DNA of 64,000 nucleotides from Lasioglossum baleicum (taxonomy: Eukaryota; Arthropoda; Insecta; Hymenoptera; Halictidae). The DNA is taken from the NCBI RefSeq assembly GCF_051020765.1, contig NW_027469099.1, positions 1 to 64,000 of the forward strand, written 5' to 3'. A program made the translations under genes and the position numbers. The notes beneath the pieces are model-generated. The model was not told the origin of the DNA and ran no database searches. It saw nothing but the letters and a program-made list of their open reading frames with translations. Below, piece by piece: positions 22,990-38,278 of the stretch (its first letter is position 1; the number at the start of each line of letters is the position of its first letter).

Positions 22990-25900
22990 CCAGCGTGGTC
23001 GGCGCCGCGCAGAGACCTAGGGGGCGTTATTGGGATGGACGTCTCGTTGCCGGTCGTGGTCGACCACATAATCGGCAGCGAGAGGTCAAGAGCAGCGTTT
23101 GTCTCCTTCAGCGAGATTGTGATAACGCAGAAGGAGGCAGCGGAGAGGGAGAGGGAAGCCGACCCCCCCTACGCCAGGAGGCTAACATCGGCGGGGCAAC
23201 CCCGACGAGGCCGAAGGCCCCCTGTAAGGGGCCGCAGACGTAATGGCGGCGGTGGGACTACTTAGTACTCCCACCGCCGCCAAGGGGGGCTGGCCGTTAA
23301 GGCGCCCCCGGGGAGGGCAGGTCGCGGGGGGCGAGGTGGAGCAATAATCCCCTCCCCCCCTCTACAAAGATGCGACCTGCCGGTCGACCCCCCTCCTTTT
23401 ATTTTATAATATTTCATTTTATTCTATATATATTTTATATTCTATATTATAAATTTTATCTTTATCTTTTATGCCCCTTTATTTTGCCCCCCTTCTTATG
23501 TTTGTTGTGTTTTGTCCATTGTATTTATTTACTTATTATTATTTATTTATTTATTGACTTTTATTTTATCTATTTTATCTATACACGTTTTCATTTATTG
23601 ATTTTACCTTTTATTTTATCGTATTTTTAAGTTTTATGCGGGTCAACCATGGGGGCGGGATGGGGGGAGGGGACAGACGCGAGCCGGAACTCGCCTCTGT
23701 CCCCTCCTTGTCGCGTGCGGAAAAAAATACAATGCAGCGTGTACGAGTATTTGCACATGTATACAAATCGGATGGCGTGGTAACAAAAATTCTAAATTAT
23801 ACAGCACTAGTTGCAGCAATGCATGCGCATAAGTTAAATTACCTGCATACCGCCGTTTCCTCATACTGTGTGTTCATAACTGGCACTGGGAGGATCGCAG
23901 TGCCACCACTGCGAGGAGGCCCAGGACTCTGCGCGGCAGACGCTGGAAGAATGTCCAGTGTGGTCGGCGCCGCGCAGAGACCTAAGGGGCGTTATTGGGA
24001 TGGACCTCTCGTTGCCGGTCGTGGTCGACCACATAATCGGCAGCGAGAGGTCAAGAGCAGCGTTTGTCTCCTTCAGCGAGATTGTGATAACGCAGAAGGA
24101 GGCAGCGGAGAGGGAGAGGGAAGCCGACCCCCCCTACGCCAGGAGGCTAACATCGGCGGGGCAAGCCCGACGAGGCCGAAGGCCCCCTGTAAGGGGCCGC
24201 AGACGTAATGGCGGCGGTGGGACTACTTAGTACTTCCACCGCCGAAAAGGGGGGCTGGCCGTTAAGGCGCCCCCGGGGTGGGCAGGTCGCGGGGGGCGAG
24301 GTGGAGCAATAATCCCCTCCCCCCCTCTACAAAGATGCGACCTGCCGGACGACCCCCCTCCTTTTATTTTATAATATTTCATATCATTCTCTATATATTT
24401 TATATTCTATATTATAAATTTTATCTTTATCTTTTATTCCCCTTTATTTTGCCCCCTTCTTATGTTTGTTGTGTTTTGTCCATTGTATTTATTTACTTAT
24501 TATTATTTATTTATTTATTGACTTTTATTTTATCTATTTTATCTATACACGTTTTCATTTATTGATTTTATCTTTTATTTTATCGTATTTTAAGTTTTAT
24601 GCGATTCGACCAGGGGGGTTGGGACGGGGGGAGGGGACAGACGCGAGCCGGAACTCGCCTCTGTCCCCTCCTTGTCGCGTGCGGAAAAAAATACAATGCA
24701 GCGTGTACGAGTATTTGCAGATGTATACAAATCGGATGGCGCGGTAACAAAAATTCTAAATTATACAGCACTAGTTGCAGCAATGCATGCGCATAAGTTA
24801 AATTACCTGCATACCGCCGTTTCCTCATACTGTGTGTTCATAACTGGCACTGGGAGGATCGCAGTGCCACCACTGCGAGGAGGCCCAGGACTCTGCGCGG
24901 CAGACGCTGGAAGAATGTCCAGTGTGGTCGGCGCCGAGCAGAGACCTAAGGGGCGTTATTGGGATGGACGTCTCGTTGCCGGTCGTGGTCGACCACATGA
25001 TCGGCAGCGAGAGGTCAAGAGCTGCGTTTGCCTCCTTCAGCGAGATTGTGATAACGCAGAAGGAGGCAGCGGTGAGGGAGAGGGAAGCCGACCCCCCCTA
25101 CGCCAGGAGGCTAACATCGGCGGGGCAACCCCGACGAGGCCGACGACCCCCTGTAAGGGGCCGCAGACGTAATGGCGGCGGTGGGACTACTTAGTACTTC
25201 CACCGCCGCCAAGGGGGGCTGGCCGTTAAGGCGCCCCCGGGGTGGGCAGCTCGCGGGGGGCGAGGTGGAGCAATAATCCCCTCCCACCTCTACAAAGATG
25301 CGACCTGCCGGTCGACCGCCCTCCTTTTATTTTATAATATTTCATTTTATTCTATGTATATTTTATATTCTATATTATAAATTTTATCTTTATCTTTTAT
25401 TCCCCTTTATTTTGCCCCTCTTCTTATGTTTGTTGTGTTTTGTCCATTGTATTTATTTACTTATTATTATTTATTTATTTATTGACTTTTATTTTATCTA
25501 TTTTATCTATACACGTTTTCATTTATTGATTTTACCTTTTATTTTATCGTATTTTTAAGTTTTAAGCGGGTCAACCAGGGGGGCGGGACGGTGGGAGGGG
25601 ACAGACCCGAGCCGGAACTCGCCTCTGTCCCCTCCTTGTCGCGTGCGGAAAAAAATACAATGCAGCGTGTACGAGTATTTGCACATGTATACAAATCGGA
25701 TGGCGTGGTAACAAAAATTCTAAATTATACAGCACTAGTTGCAGCAATGCATGCGCATAAGTTAAATTACCTGCATACCGCCGTTTCCTCATACTGTGTG
25801 TTCATAACTGGCACTGGGAGGATCGCAGTGCCACCACTGCGAGGAGGCCCAGGACTCTGCGCGGCAGACGCTGGAAGAATGTCCAGTGTGGTCGGCGCCG

Positions 25901-26800
25901 CGCAGAGACCTAAGGGGCGTTATTGGGATGGACGTCTCGTTGCCGGTCGTGGTCGAACACATGATCGGCAGCGAGAGGTCAAGAGCAGCGTTTGCCTCCT
26001 TCTGCGAGATTGTGATAACGCAGAAGGAGGCAGCGGAGAGGGAGAGGAAAGCCGACCCCCTCTCCGCCAGGAGGCTAGCATCGGCGTGGCAACCCCGACG
26101 AGTCCGACGGCCCCCTGTAAGGGGCCGCAGACGTAATGGCGGCGGTGGGACTACTTAGTACTTCCACCGCCGCCAAGGGGGGCTGGCCGTTAAGGCGCCC
26201 CCGGGGTGGGCAGCTCGCGGGGGGCGAGTTGGAGCAATAATCCCCTCCCCCCTCTACAAAGATGCGACCTGCCGGTCGACCCCCCTCCTTTTATTTTATA
26301 ATATTTCATTTTATTCTATATATATTTTATATTCTATATTATAAATTTTATCTTTATCTTTTATTCCCCTTTATTTTGCCCCCCTTCTTATGTTTGTTGT
26401 GTTTTGTCCATTGTATTTATTTACTTATTATTATTTATTTATTTATTGACTTTTATTTTATCTATTTTATCTATACACGTTTTCATTTATTGATTTTACC
26501 TTTTATTTTATCGTATTTTTAAGTTTTAAGCGGGTCAACCAGGGTGGCGGGACGGGGGTAGGGGACAGAAGCGAGCCGGAACTCGCCTCTGTCCCCTCCT
26601 TGTCGCGTGCGGAAAAAAATACAATGCAGTGTGTACGAGTATTTGCACATGTATAAAAATCGGATGGCGCGGTAACAAAAATCCTAAATTATACAGCACA
26701 AGTTGCAGCAATGCATGCGCATAAGTTAAATTACCTGCATACCGCCGTTTCCTCAAACTGTGTGTTCATAACTGGCACTGGGAGGATCGCAGTGCCACCA
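22990..26800 (+). repeat. Four-unit block duplicated 5786 bp downstream
   Basis: This matches 28776-32590. Shared variants include CCTAGGGGGCG, CATAATCGGC, TTTATGCCCC (23470/29256), GGCAAGCCCG, GCCGAAAAGG and TTTGCAGATG. A few single-base differences, such as CATATCATTC against CATTTCATTC, separate the copies. Confidence 0.85.
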
Positions 26801-26899
26801 CTGCGAGGAGGCCCAGGACTCTGCGCTGCATACGCTGGAAGAATGTCCAGCGTGGTCGGCACCGCGCAGAGACATAAGGGACGTTATTGGGATGGACCT

Positions 26900-28790
26900 C
26901 TCGTTGCTGGTCGTGGTCGACCACATGATTGGCAGCGAGAGGTCAAGAGCAGCGTTTGCCTCCTTCTGCGAGATTGTGATAGCGCAGAAGGAGGCAGCGG
27001 AGAGGGATAGGAAAGCCGACCCCCTCTCCGCCAGGAGGCTAGCATCGGCGGGGCAACCCCGACGAGTGCGACGGCCCCCTGTAAGGGGCCGCAGACGTGA
27101 TAGCGGCGGTGGGACTACTTAGTACTTCCACCGCCGCCAAGGGGGGCTGGCCGTTAAGGCGCCCCCGGGGTGGGCAGCTCGCGGGGGGCGACCTGGAGCA
27201 ATAATCCCCTCTCCCCTCTACAAAGATGAGACCTGCCGGTCGACCCACCTCCTTTTATTTTATAATATTTCATTTTATTCTATATATATTTTATATTCTA
27301 TATTATAAATTTTATCTTTATCTTTTATTCCCCTTTATTTTGCCCCCCTTCTTATGTTTGTTGTGTTTTGTCCATTGTATTTATTTACTTATTATTATTT
27401 ATTTATTTATTGACTTTTATTTTATCTATTTTATCTATACACTTTTTCATTTATTGATTTTACCTTTTATTTTATCGTATTTTTAAGTTTTATGCGGGTC
27501 AACCATGGGGGCGGGACGGGGGGAGGGGACAGACGCGAGCCGGAACTCGCCTCTGTCCCCTCCTTGTCGAGTGCGGAAAAAAATACAATGCAGCGTGTAC
27601 GAGTATTTGCACATGTATAAAAATCGGATGGCGCGGTAACAAAAATTCTAAATCATACAGCACAAGTTGCAGCAATGCATGCGCATAAGTTAAATTACCT
27701 GCATACCGCCGTTTCCTCAAACTGTGTGTTCATAACTGGCACTGGGAGGATCGCAGTGCCACCACTGCGAGGAGGCCCAGGTCTCTGCGCGGCATACGCT
27801 GAAAGAATGTCCAGCGTGGTCGGCGCCGCGCAGAGACCTAAGGGGCGTTATTGGGAGGGACCTCTCGTTGCCGGTCGTGGTCGAACACATGATCAGCAGC
27901 GAGAGGTCAAGAGCAGCGTTTGCCTCCTTCTGCGAGATTGTGATAACGCAGAAGGAGGCAGCGGAGAGGGAGAGGAAAGCCGACCCCCTCTCCGCCAGGA
28001 GGCTTGCATCGGCGGGGCAACCCCGACGAGTGCGACGGCCCCCTGTAAGGGGCCGCAGACGTAATGGCGGCGTTGGGACTACTTAGTATTTCCACGGCCG
28101 CCAAGGTGGGCTGGCCGTTAAGGCGCCCCCGGGGTGGGCAGCTCGCGGGGGGCGACCTGGAGCAATAATCCCCTTCCCCCCTCTACAAAGATGAGACCTG
28201 CCGGTCGACCACCCTCCTTTTATTTTATAATATTTCATTTTATTCTATATATATTTTATATTCTATATTATAAATTTTATCTTTATCTTTTATTCCCCTC
28301 TATTTTGCCCCCCTTCTTATGTTTGTTGTGTTTTGTCCATTGTATTTATTTACTTATTATTATTTATTTATTTATTGACTTTTATTTTATCTATTTTATC
28401 TATACACGTTTTCATTTATCGATTTTACCTTTTATTTTATCGTATTTTTAAGTTTTATGCGGGTCAACCAGGGGGGCGGGACGGGGGTAGGGGACAGACG
28501 CGAGCCGGAACTCGCCTCTGTCCCCTCCTGGTCGCGTGCGGAAAAAAATACAATGCAGCGTGTACGAGTATTTGCACATGTATAAAAATCGGATGGCGCG
28601 GTAACAAAAATTCTAAATTATACAGCACAAGTTGCAGCAATGCATGCGCATAAGTTAAATTACCTGCATACCGCCGTTTCCTCATACTGTGTGTTCATAA
28701 CTGGCACTGGGAGGATCGCAGTGCCACCACTGCGAGGAGGCCCAGGACTCTGCGCGGCAGACGCTGGAAGAATGTCCAGTGTGGTCGGCG
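26900..28790 (+). repeat. Two-unit segment matching 9550-11440
   Basis: Units at 27226 and 28191 repeat the order of those at 9876 and 10841 (offset 17,350 bp), including ATCAGCAGCG and the altered stop hairpin. The first of these also matches the unit at 22405 (offset 4821 bp). The right boundary switches to the CCTAGGGGG variant near 28800. Confidence 0.75.
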
Positions 28791-31700
28791 CCGCGCAGAG
28801 ACCTAGGGGGCGTTATTGGGATGGACGTCTCGTTGCCGGTCGTGGTCGACCACATAATCGGCAGCGAGAGGTCAAGAGCAGCGTTTGTCTCCTTCAGCGA
28901 GATTGTGATAACGCAGAAGGAGGCAGCGGAGAGGGAGAGGGAAGCCGACCCCCCCTACGCCAGGAGGCTAACATCGGCGGGGCAACCCCGACGAGGCCGA
29001 AGGCCCCCTGTAAGGGGCCGCAGACGTAATGGCGGCGGTGGGACTACTTAGTACTCCCACCGCCGCCAAGGGGGGCTGGCCGTTAAGGCGCCCCCGGGGA
29101 GGGCAGGTCGCGGGGGGCGAGGTGGAGCAATAATCCCCTCCCCCCCTCTACAAAGATGCGACCTGCCGGTCGACCCCCCTCCTTTTATTTTATAATATTT
29201 CATTTTATTCTATATATATTTTATATTCTATATTATAAATTTTATCTTTATCTTTTATGCCCCTTTATTTTGCCCCCCTTCTTATGTTTGTTGTGTTTTG
29301 TCCATTGTATTTATTTACTTATTATTATTTATTTATTTATTGACTTTTATTTTATCTATTTTATCTATACACGTTTTCATTTATTGATTTTACCTTTTAT
29401 TTTATCGTATTTTTAAGTTTTATGCGGGTCAACCATGGGGGCGGGATGGGGGGAGGGGACAGACGCGAGCCGGAACTCGCCTCTGTCCCCTCCTTGTCGC
29501 GTGCGGAAAAAAATACAATGCAGCGTGTACGAGTATTTGCACATGTATACAAATCGGATGGCGTGGTAAAAAAAATTCTAAATTATACAGCACTAGTTGC
29601 AGCAATGCATGCGCATAAGTTAAATTACCTGCATACCGCCGTTTCCTCATACTGTGTGTTCATAACTGGCACTGGGAGGATCGCAGTGCCACCACTGCGA
29701 GGAGGCCCAGGACTCTGCGCGGCAGACGCTGGAAGAATGTCCAGTGTGGTCGGCGCCGCGCAGAGACCTAAGGGGCGTTATTGGGATGGACCTCTCGTTG
29801 CCGGTCGTGGTCGACCACATAATCGGCAGCGAGAGGTCAAGAGCAGCGTTTGTCTCCTTCAGCGAGATTGTGATAACGCAGAAGGAGGCAGCGGAGAGGG
29901 AGAGGGAAGCCGACCCCCCCTACGCCAGGAGGCTAACATCGGCGGGGCAAGCCCGACGAGGCCGAAGGCCCCCTGTAAGGGGCCGCAGACGTAATGGCGG
30001 CGGTGGGACTACTTAGTACTTCCACCGCCGAAAAGGGGGGCTGGCCGTTAAGGCGCCCCCGGGGTGGGCAGGTCGCGGGGGGCGAGGTGGAGCAATAATC
30101 CCCTCCCCCCCTCTACAAAGATGCGACCTGCCGGACGACCCCCCTCCTTTTATTTTATAATATTTCATTTCATTCTCTATATATTTTATATTCTATATTA
30201 TAAATTTTATCTTTATCTTTTATTCCCCTTTATTTTGCCCCCTTCTTATGTTTGTTGTGTTTTGTCCATTGTATTTATTTACTTATTATTATTTATTTAT
30301 TTATTGACTTTTATTTTATCTATTTTATCTATACACGTTTTCATTTATTGATTTTATCTTTTATTTTATCGTATTTTAAGTTTTATGCGATTCGACCAGG
30401 GGGGTTGGGACGGGGGGAGGGGACAGACGCGAGCCGGAACTCGCCTCTGTCCCCTCCTTGTCGCGTGCGGAAAAAAATACAATGCAGCGTGTACGAGTAT
30501 TTGCAGATGTATACAAATCGGATGGCGCGGTAACAAAAATTCTAAATTATACAGCACTAGTTGCAGCAATGCATGCGCATAAGTTAAATTACCTGCATAC
30601 CGCCGTTTCCTCATACTGTGTGTTCATAACTGGCACTGGGAGGATCGCAGTGCCACCACTGCGAGGAGGCCCAGGACTCTGCGCGGCAGACGCTGGAAGA
30701 ATGTCCAGTGTGGTCGGCGCCGAGCAGAGACCTAAGGGGCGTTATTGGGATGGACGTCTCGTTGCCGGTCGTGGTCGACCACATGATCGGCAGCGAGAGG
30801 TCAAGAGCTGCGTTTGCCTCCTTCAGCGAGATTGTGATAACGCAGAAGGAGGCAGCGGTGAGGGAGAGGGAAGCCGACCCCCCCTACGCCAGGAGGCTAA
30901 CATCGGCGGGGCAACCCCGACGAGGCCGACGACCCCCTGTAAGGGGCCGCAGACGTAATGGCGGCGGTGGGACTACTTAGTACTTCCACCGCCGCCAAGG
31001 GGGGCTGGCCGTTAAGGCGCCCCCGGGGTGGGCAGCTCGCGGGGGGCGAGGTGGAGCAATAATCCCCTCCCACCTCTACAAAGATGCGACCTGCCGGTCG
31101 ACCGCCCTCCTTTTATTTTATAATATTTCATTTTATTCTATGTATATTTTATATTCTATATTATAAATTTTATCTTTATCTTTTATTCCCCTTTATTTTG
31201 CCCCTCTTCTTATGTTTGTTGTGTTTTGTCCATTGTATTTATTTACTTATTATTATTTATTTATTTATTGACTTTTATTTTATCTATTTTATCTATACAC
31301 GTTTTCATTTATTGATTTTACCTTTTATTTTATCGTATTTTTAAGTTTTAAGCGGGTCAACCAGGGGGGCGGGACGGTGGGAGGGGACAGACCCGAGCCG
31401 GAACTCGCCTCTGTCCCCTCCTTGTCGCGTGCGGAAAAAAATACAATGCAGCGTGTACGAGTATTTGCACATGTATACAAATCGGATGGCGTGGTAACAA
31501 AAATTCTAAATTATACAGCACTAGTTGCAGCAATGCATGCGCATAAGTTAAATTACCTGCATACCGCCGTTTCCTCATACTGTGTGTTCATAACTGGCAC
31601 TGGGAGGATCGCAGTGCCACCACTGCGAGGAGGCCCAGGACTCTGCGCGGCAGACGCTGGAAGAATGTCCAGTGTGGTCGGCGCCGCGCAGAGACCTAAG

Positions 31701-34700
31701 GGGCGTTATTGGGATGGACGTCTCGTTGCCGGTCGTGGTCGAACACATGATCGGCAGCGAGAGGTCAAGAGCAGCGTTTGCCTCCTTCTGCGAGATTGTG
31801 ATAACGCAGAAGGAGGCAGCGGAGAGGGAGAGGAAAGCCGACCCCCTCTCCGCCAGGAGGCTAGCATCGGCGTGGCAACCCCGACGAGTCCGACGGCCCC
31901 CTGTAAGGGGCCGCAGACGTAATGGCGGCGGTGGGACTACTTAGTACTTCCACCGCCGCCAAGGGGGGCTGGCCGTTAAGGCGCCCCCGGGGTGGGCAGC
32001 TCGCGGGGGGCGAGTTGGAGCAATAATCCCCTCCCCCCTCTACAAAGATGCGACCTGCCGGTCGACCCCCCTCCTTTTATTTTATAATATTTCATTTTAT
32101 TCTATATATATTTTATATTCTATATTATAAATTTTATCTTTATCTTTTATTCCCCTTTATTTTGCCCCCCTTCTTATGTTTGTTGTGTTTTGTCCATTGT
32201 ATTTATTTACTTATTATTATTTATTTATTTATTGACTTTTATTTTATCTATTTTATCTATACACGTTTTCATTTATTGATTTTACCTTTTATTTTATCGT
32301 ATTTTTAAGTTTTAAGCGGGTCAACCAGGGTGGCGGGACGGGGGTAGGGGACAGAAGCGAGCCGGAACTCGCCTCTGTCCCCTCCTTGTCGCGTGCGGAA
32401 AAAAATACAATGCAGTGTGTACGAGTATTTGCACATGTATAAAAATCGGATGGCGCGGTAACAAAAATCCTAAATTATACAGCACAAGTTGCAGCAATGC
32501 ATGCGCATAAGTTAAATTACCTGCATACCGCCGTTTCCTCAAACTGTGTGTTCATAACTGGCACTGGGAGGATCGCAGTGCCACCACTGCGAGGAGGCCC
32601 AGGACTCTGCGCGGCAGACGCTGGAAGAATGTCCAGCGTGGTCGGCGCCGCGCAGAGACCTAAGGGGCGTTATTGGGATGGACCTCTCGTTGCCGGTCGT
32701 GGTCGAACACATGATCGGCAGCGAGAGGTCAAGTGCAGCGTTTGCCTCCTTCTGCGAGATTGTGATAACGCAGAAGGAGGCAGCGGAGAGGGAGAGGAAA
32801 GCCGACCCCCTCTCCGCCAGGAGGCTAGCATCGGCGGGGCAACCCCGACGAGGCCGACGGCCCCCTGTAAGGGGCCGCAGACGTAATGGCGGCGGTGGGA
32901 CTACTTAGTACTTCCACCGCCGCCAAGGGGGGCTGGCCGTTAAGGCGCCCCCGGGGTGGGCAGCTCGCGGGGGGCGACCTGGAGCAATAATCCCCTCCCC
33001 CCTCTACAAAGATGAGACCTGCCGGTCGACCCCCCTCCTTTTATTTTATAATTTTTCATTTTATTCTATATATATTTTATATTCTATATTATAAATTTTA
33101 TCTTTATCTTTTATTCCCCTTTATTTTGCCCCCCTTCTTATGTTTGTTGTGTTTTGTCCATTGTATTTATTTACTTATTATTATTTATTTATTTATTGAC
33201 TTTTATTTTATCTATTTTATCTATACATGTTTTCATTTATAGATTTTATCTTTTATTTTATCGTATTTTTAAGTTTTATGCGGGTCAACCATGGGGGCGG
33301 GACGGGGGGAGGGGACAGACGCGAGCCGGAACTCGCCTCTGTCCCCTCCTTGTCGCGTGCGGAAAAAAATACAATGCAGCGTGTACGAGTATTTGCACAT
33401 GTATAAAAATCGGATGGCGCGGTAACAAAAATTCTAAATCATACAGCACAAGTTTCAGCAATGCATGCGCATAAGTTAAATTACCTGCATACCGCCGTTT
33501 CCTCAAACTGTGTGTTCATAACTGGCACTGGGAGGATCGCAGTGCCACCACTGCGAGGAGGCCCAGGTCTCTGCACGGCATACGCTGGAAGAATGTCCAG
33601 CGTGGTCGGCGCCGCGCAGAGACCTAAGGGGCGTTATTGGGATGGACCTCTCGTTGCCGGTCGTGGTCGAACACATGATCGGCAGCGAGAGGTCAAGACC
33701 AGCGTTTGCCTCCTTCTGCGAGACTGTGTTAGCGCAGAAGGAGGCAGCGGAGAGGGAGAGGAAAGCCGACCCCCTCTCCGCCAGGAGGCTAGCATCGGCG
33801 GGGCAACCCCGACGAGTGCGACGGCCCCCTGTAAGGGGCCGCAGACGTAATGGCGGCGGTGGGACTACTTAGTACTTCCACCGCCGCCAAGGGGGGCTGG
33901 CCGTTAAGGCGCCCCCGGGGTGGGCAGCTCGCGGGGGGCGAGGTGGAGCAATAATCCCCTCCCCCTCTACACAAATGCGACCTGCCGGATCGACCCCCCT
34001 CCTTTTATTTTATAATATTTCATTTCATTCTCTATATATTTTATATTCTATATTATAAATTTTATCTTTATCTTTTATTCCCCTTTATTTTGCCCCCCTT
34101 CTTATGTTTGTTGTGTTTTGTCCATTGTATTTATTTACTTATTATTATTTATTTATTTATTGACTTTTATTTTATCTATTTTATCTATACACGTTTTCAT
34201 TTATTGATTTTATCTTTTATTTTATCGTATTTTAAGTTTTATGCGATTCGACCAGGGGGGTTGGGACGGGGGGAGGGGACAGACGCGAGCCGGAACTCGC
34301 CTCTGTCCCCTCCTTGTCGCGTGCGGAAAAAAATACAATGCAGCGTGTACGAGTATTTGCACATGTATAAAAATCGGATGGCGCGGTAACAAAAATTCTA
34401 AATCATACAGCACAAGTTGCAGCAATGCATGCGCATAAGTTAAATTACCTGCATACCACCGTTTCCTCAAACTGTGTGTTCATAACTGGCACTGGGAGGA
34501 TCGCAGTGCCACCACTGCGAGGAGGCCCAGGTCTCTGCACGGCATACGCTGGAAGAATGTCCAGCGTGGTCGGCGCCGCGCAGAGACCTAAGGGGCGTTA
34601 TTGGGATGGACCTCTCGTTGCCGGTCGTGGTCGAACACATGATCGGCAGCGAGAGGTCAAGACCAGCGTTTGCCTCCTTCTGCGAGATTGTGTTAGCGCA

Positions 34701-37374
34701 GAAGGAGGCAGCGGAGAGGGAGAGGAAAGCCGACCCCCTCTCCGCCAGGAGGCTAGCATCGGCGGGGCAACCCCGACGAGTGCGACGGCCCCCTGTAAGG
34801 GGCCGCAGACGTAATGGCGGCGGTGGGACTACTTAGTATTTCCACGGCCGCCAAGGGGGGCTGGCCGTTAAGGCGCCCCCGGGGTGGGCAGCTCGCGGGG
34901 GGCGACCTGGAGCAATAATACCCTTCGCCCCTCTACAAAAATGAGACCTGCCGGTCGACCACCCTCCTTTTATTTTATAATATTTCATTTTATTCTATAT
35001 ATATTTTATATTCTATATTATAAATTTTATCTTTATCTTTTATTCCCCTCTATTTTGCCCCCCTTCTTATGTTTGTTGTGTTTTGTCCATTGTATTTATT
35101 TACTTATTATTATTTATTTATTTATTGACTTTTATTTTATCTATTTTATCTATACACGTTTTCATTTATCGATTTTACCTTTTATTATATCGTGTTTTTA
35201 AGTTTTATGCGGGTCAACCAGGGGGGCGGGACGGGGGTAGGGGACAGCCGCGAGCCGGAACTCGCCTCTGTCCCCTCCTGGTCGCGTGCGGAAAAAAATA
35301 CAATGCAGCGTGTACGAGTATTTGCACATGTATAAAAATCGGATGGCGCGGTAACAAAAATTCTAAATTATACAGCACAAGTTGCAGCAATGCATGCGCA
35401 TAAGTTAAATTACCTGCATACCGCCGTTTCCTCATACTGTGTGTTCATAACTGGCACTGGGAGGATCGCAGTGCCACCACTGCGAGGAGGCCCAGGACTC
35501 TGCGCGGCAGACGCTGGAAGAATGTCCAGTGTGGTCGGCGCCGCGCAGAGACCTAAGGGGTGTTATTGGGATGGACCTCTCGTTGCCGGTCGTGGTCGAC
35601 CACATGATCGGCAGCGAGAGGTCAAGAGCAGCGTTTGCCTCCTTCAGCGAGATTGTGATAACGCAGAAGGAGGCAGCGGTGAGGGAGAGGGAAGCCGACC
35701 CCCCCTACGCCAGGAGGCTAACATCGGCGGGGCAACCCCGACGAGGCCGAAGGCCCCCTGTAAGGGGCCGCAGACGTAATGGCGGCGGTGGGACTACTTA
35801 GTACTCCCACCGCCGCCAAGGGGGGCTGGCCGTTAAGGCGCCCCGGGGTGGGCAGGTCGCGGGGACGAGGTGGAGCAATAATCCCCTCCCCCCCTCTACA
35901 AAGATGCGACCTGCCGGTCGACCGCCCTCCTTTTATTTTATAATATTTCATTTTATTCTATGTATATTTTATATTCTATATTATAAATTTTATCTTTATC
36001 TTTTATTCCCCTTTATTTTGCCCCTCTTCTTATGTTTGTTGTGTTTTGTCCATTGTATTTATTTACTTATTATTATTTATTTATTTATTGACTTTTATTT
36101 TATCTATTTTATCTATACACGTTTTCATTTATTGATTTTACCTTTTATTTTATCGTATTTTTAAGTTTTATGCGGGTCAACCATGAGGGCGGGATGGGGG
36201 GAGGGGACAGACGCGAGCCGGAACTCGCCTCTGTCCCCTCCTTGTCGCGTGCGGAAAAAAAACAATGCAGCGTGTACGAGTATTTGCACATGTATAAAAA
36301 TCGGATGGCGCGGTAACAAAAATTCTAAATTATACAGCACAAGTTGCAGCAATGCATGCGCATAAGTTAAATTACCTGCATACAGCCGTTTCCTCATACT
36401 GTGTGTTCATAACTGGCACTGGGAGGATCGCAGTGCCACCACTGCAAGGAGGCCCAGGTCTCTGCACGGCATACGCTGGAAGAATGTCCAGCGTGGTCGG
36501 CGCCGCGCAGAGACCTAAGGAGCGTTATTGGGATGGACCTCTCGTTGCCGGTCGTGGTCGAACACATGATCGGCAGCGAGAGGTCAAGAGCAGCGTTTGC
36601 CTCCTTCTGCGAGATTGTGATAACGCAGAAGGAGGCAGCGGAGAGGGAGAGGAAAGCTGACCCCTTCTACGCCAGGAGGCTAACATCGGCGGGGCAACCC
36701 CGACGAGTCCGACGGCCCCCTGTAAGGGGCCGCAGACGTAATGGCGGCGGTGGGACTACTTAGTACTTCCACCGCCGCCAAGGGGGGCTGGCCGTTAAGG
36801 CGCCCCCGGGGTGGGCAGGTCGCGGTTGGCGAGGTGGAGCAATAATCCCCTCCCCCCTCTACAAAGATGCGACCTGCCGGTCCGCCCCCCTCCTTTTATT
36901 TTATAATATTTCATTTTATTCTTTATATATTTTATATTCTATATTATAAATTTTATCTTTATCTTTTATTCCCCTTTATTTTGCCCCCCTTCTTATGTTT
37001 GTTGTGTTTTGTCCATTGTATTTATTTACTTATTATTATTTATTTATTTATTGACTTTTATTTTATCTATTTTATCTATACACGTTTTCATTTATTGATT
37101 TTATCTTTTATTTTATCGTATTTTAAGTTTTATGCGGGTCGACCAGGGGGGCGGGACGGTGGGAGGGGACAGGCGCGAGCCGGAACTCGCCTCTGTCCCC
37201 TCCTTGACGCGTGCGGAAAAAATACAATGCAGCGTGTACGAGTATTTGCACATGTATACAAATCGGATGGCGCGGTAACAAAAATTCTAAATTATACAGC
37301 ACTAGTTGCAGCAATGCATGCGCATAAGTTAAATTACCTGCATACCGCCGTTTCCTCAAACTGTGTGTTCATAA

Positions 37375-37725
37375 CTGGCACTGGGAGGATCGCAGTGCCA
37401 TCACTGCGAGGAGGCCCGGGACTCTGCGCGGCATACGCTGGAAGAACGTCCAGCGAGGTCGGCGCCGCGCAGAGCCCTAAGGGGCGTTATTGGGATGGAC
37501 CTCTCGTTGCCGGTCGTGGTCGAACACATGATCGGCAGCGAGAGGTCAAGAGCAGCGTTTGCCTCCTTCTGCGAGATTGTGATAACGCAGAAGGAGGCAG
37601 CGGAGAGGGAGAGGGAAGCTGACCCCCTCACCCCCAGGAGGCTAGCATCGGCGGGGCAACCCCGACGAGGCCGACGGCCCCCTGTAAGGGGCCGCAGACG
37701 TAATGGCGGCGGTGGGACTACTTAG
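37375..37725 (+). pseudogene. Zinc-finger tail relic with last Cys changed to Arg
   Basis: The frame is open, but the fourth zinc ligand is CGT (Arg) in place of TGT, near 37447. The first pair reads CHHC and the His is kept. The same Cys-to-Arg change is present in the frames at 39302-39652, 44410-44760 and 61768-62118, which marks a subfamily. Confidence 0.75.
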
Positions 37726-38278
37726 TATTTCCACGGCCGCCAAGGGGGGCTGGCCGTTAAGGCGCCCCCGGGGTGGGCAGCTCGCGGGGGGCGACCTGGA
37801 GCAATAATCCCCTTCCCCCCTCTACAAAGATGAGACCTGCCGGTCGACCACCCTCCTTTTATTTTATAATATTTCATTTTATTCTATATATATTTTATAT
37901 TCTATATTATAAATTTTATCTTTATCTTTTATTCCCCTCTATTTTGCCCCCCTTCTTATGTTTGTTGTGTTTTGTCCATTGTATTTATTTACTTATTATT
38001 ATTTATTTATTTATTGACTTTTATTTTATCTATTTTATCTATACACGTTTTCATTTATCGATTTTACCTTTTATTTTATCGTATTTTTAAGTTTTATGCG
38101 GGTCAACCAGGGGGGCGGGACGGGGGTAGGGGACAGACGCGAGCCGGAACTCGCCTCTGTCCCCTCCTGGTCGCGTGCGGAAAAAAATACAATGCAGCGT
38201 GTACGAGTATTTGCACATGTATAAAAATCGGATGGCGCGGTAACAAAAATTCTAAATTATACAGCACAAGTTGCAGCA

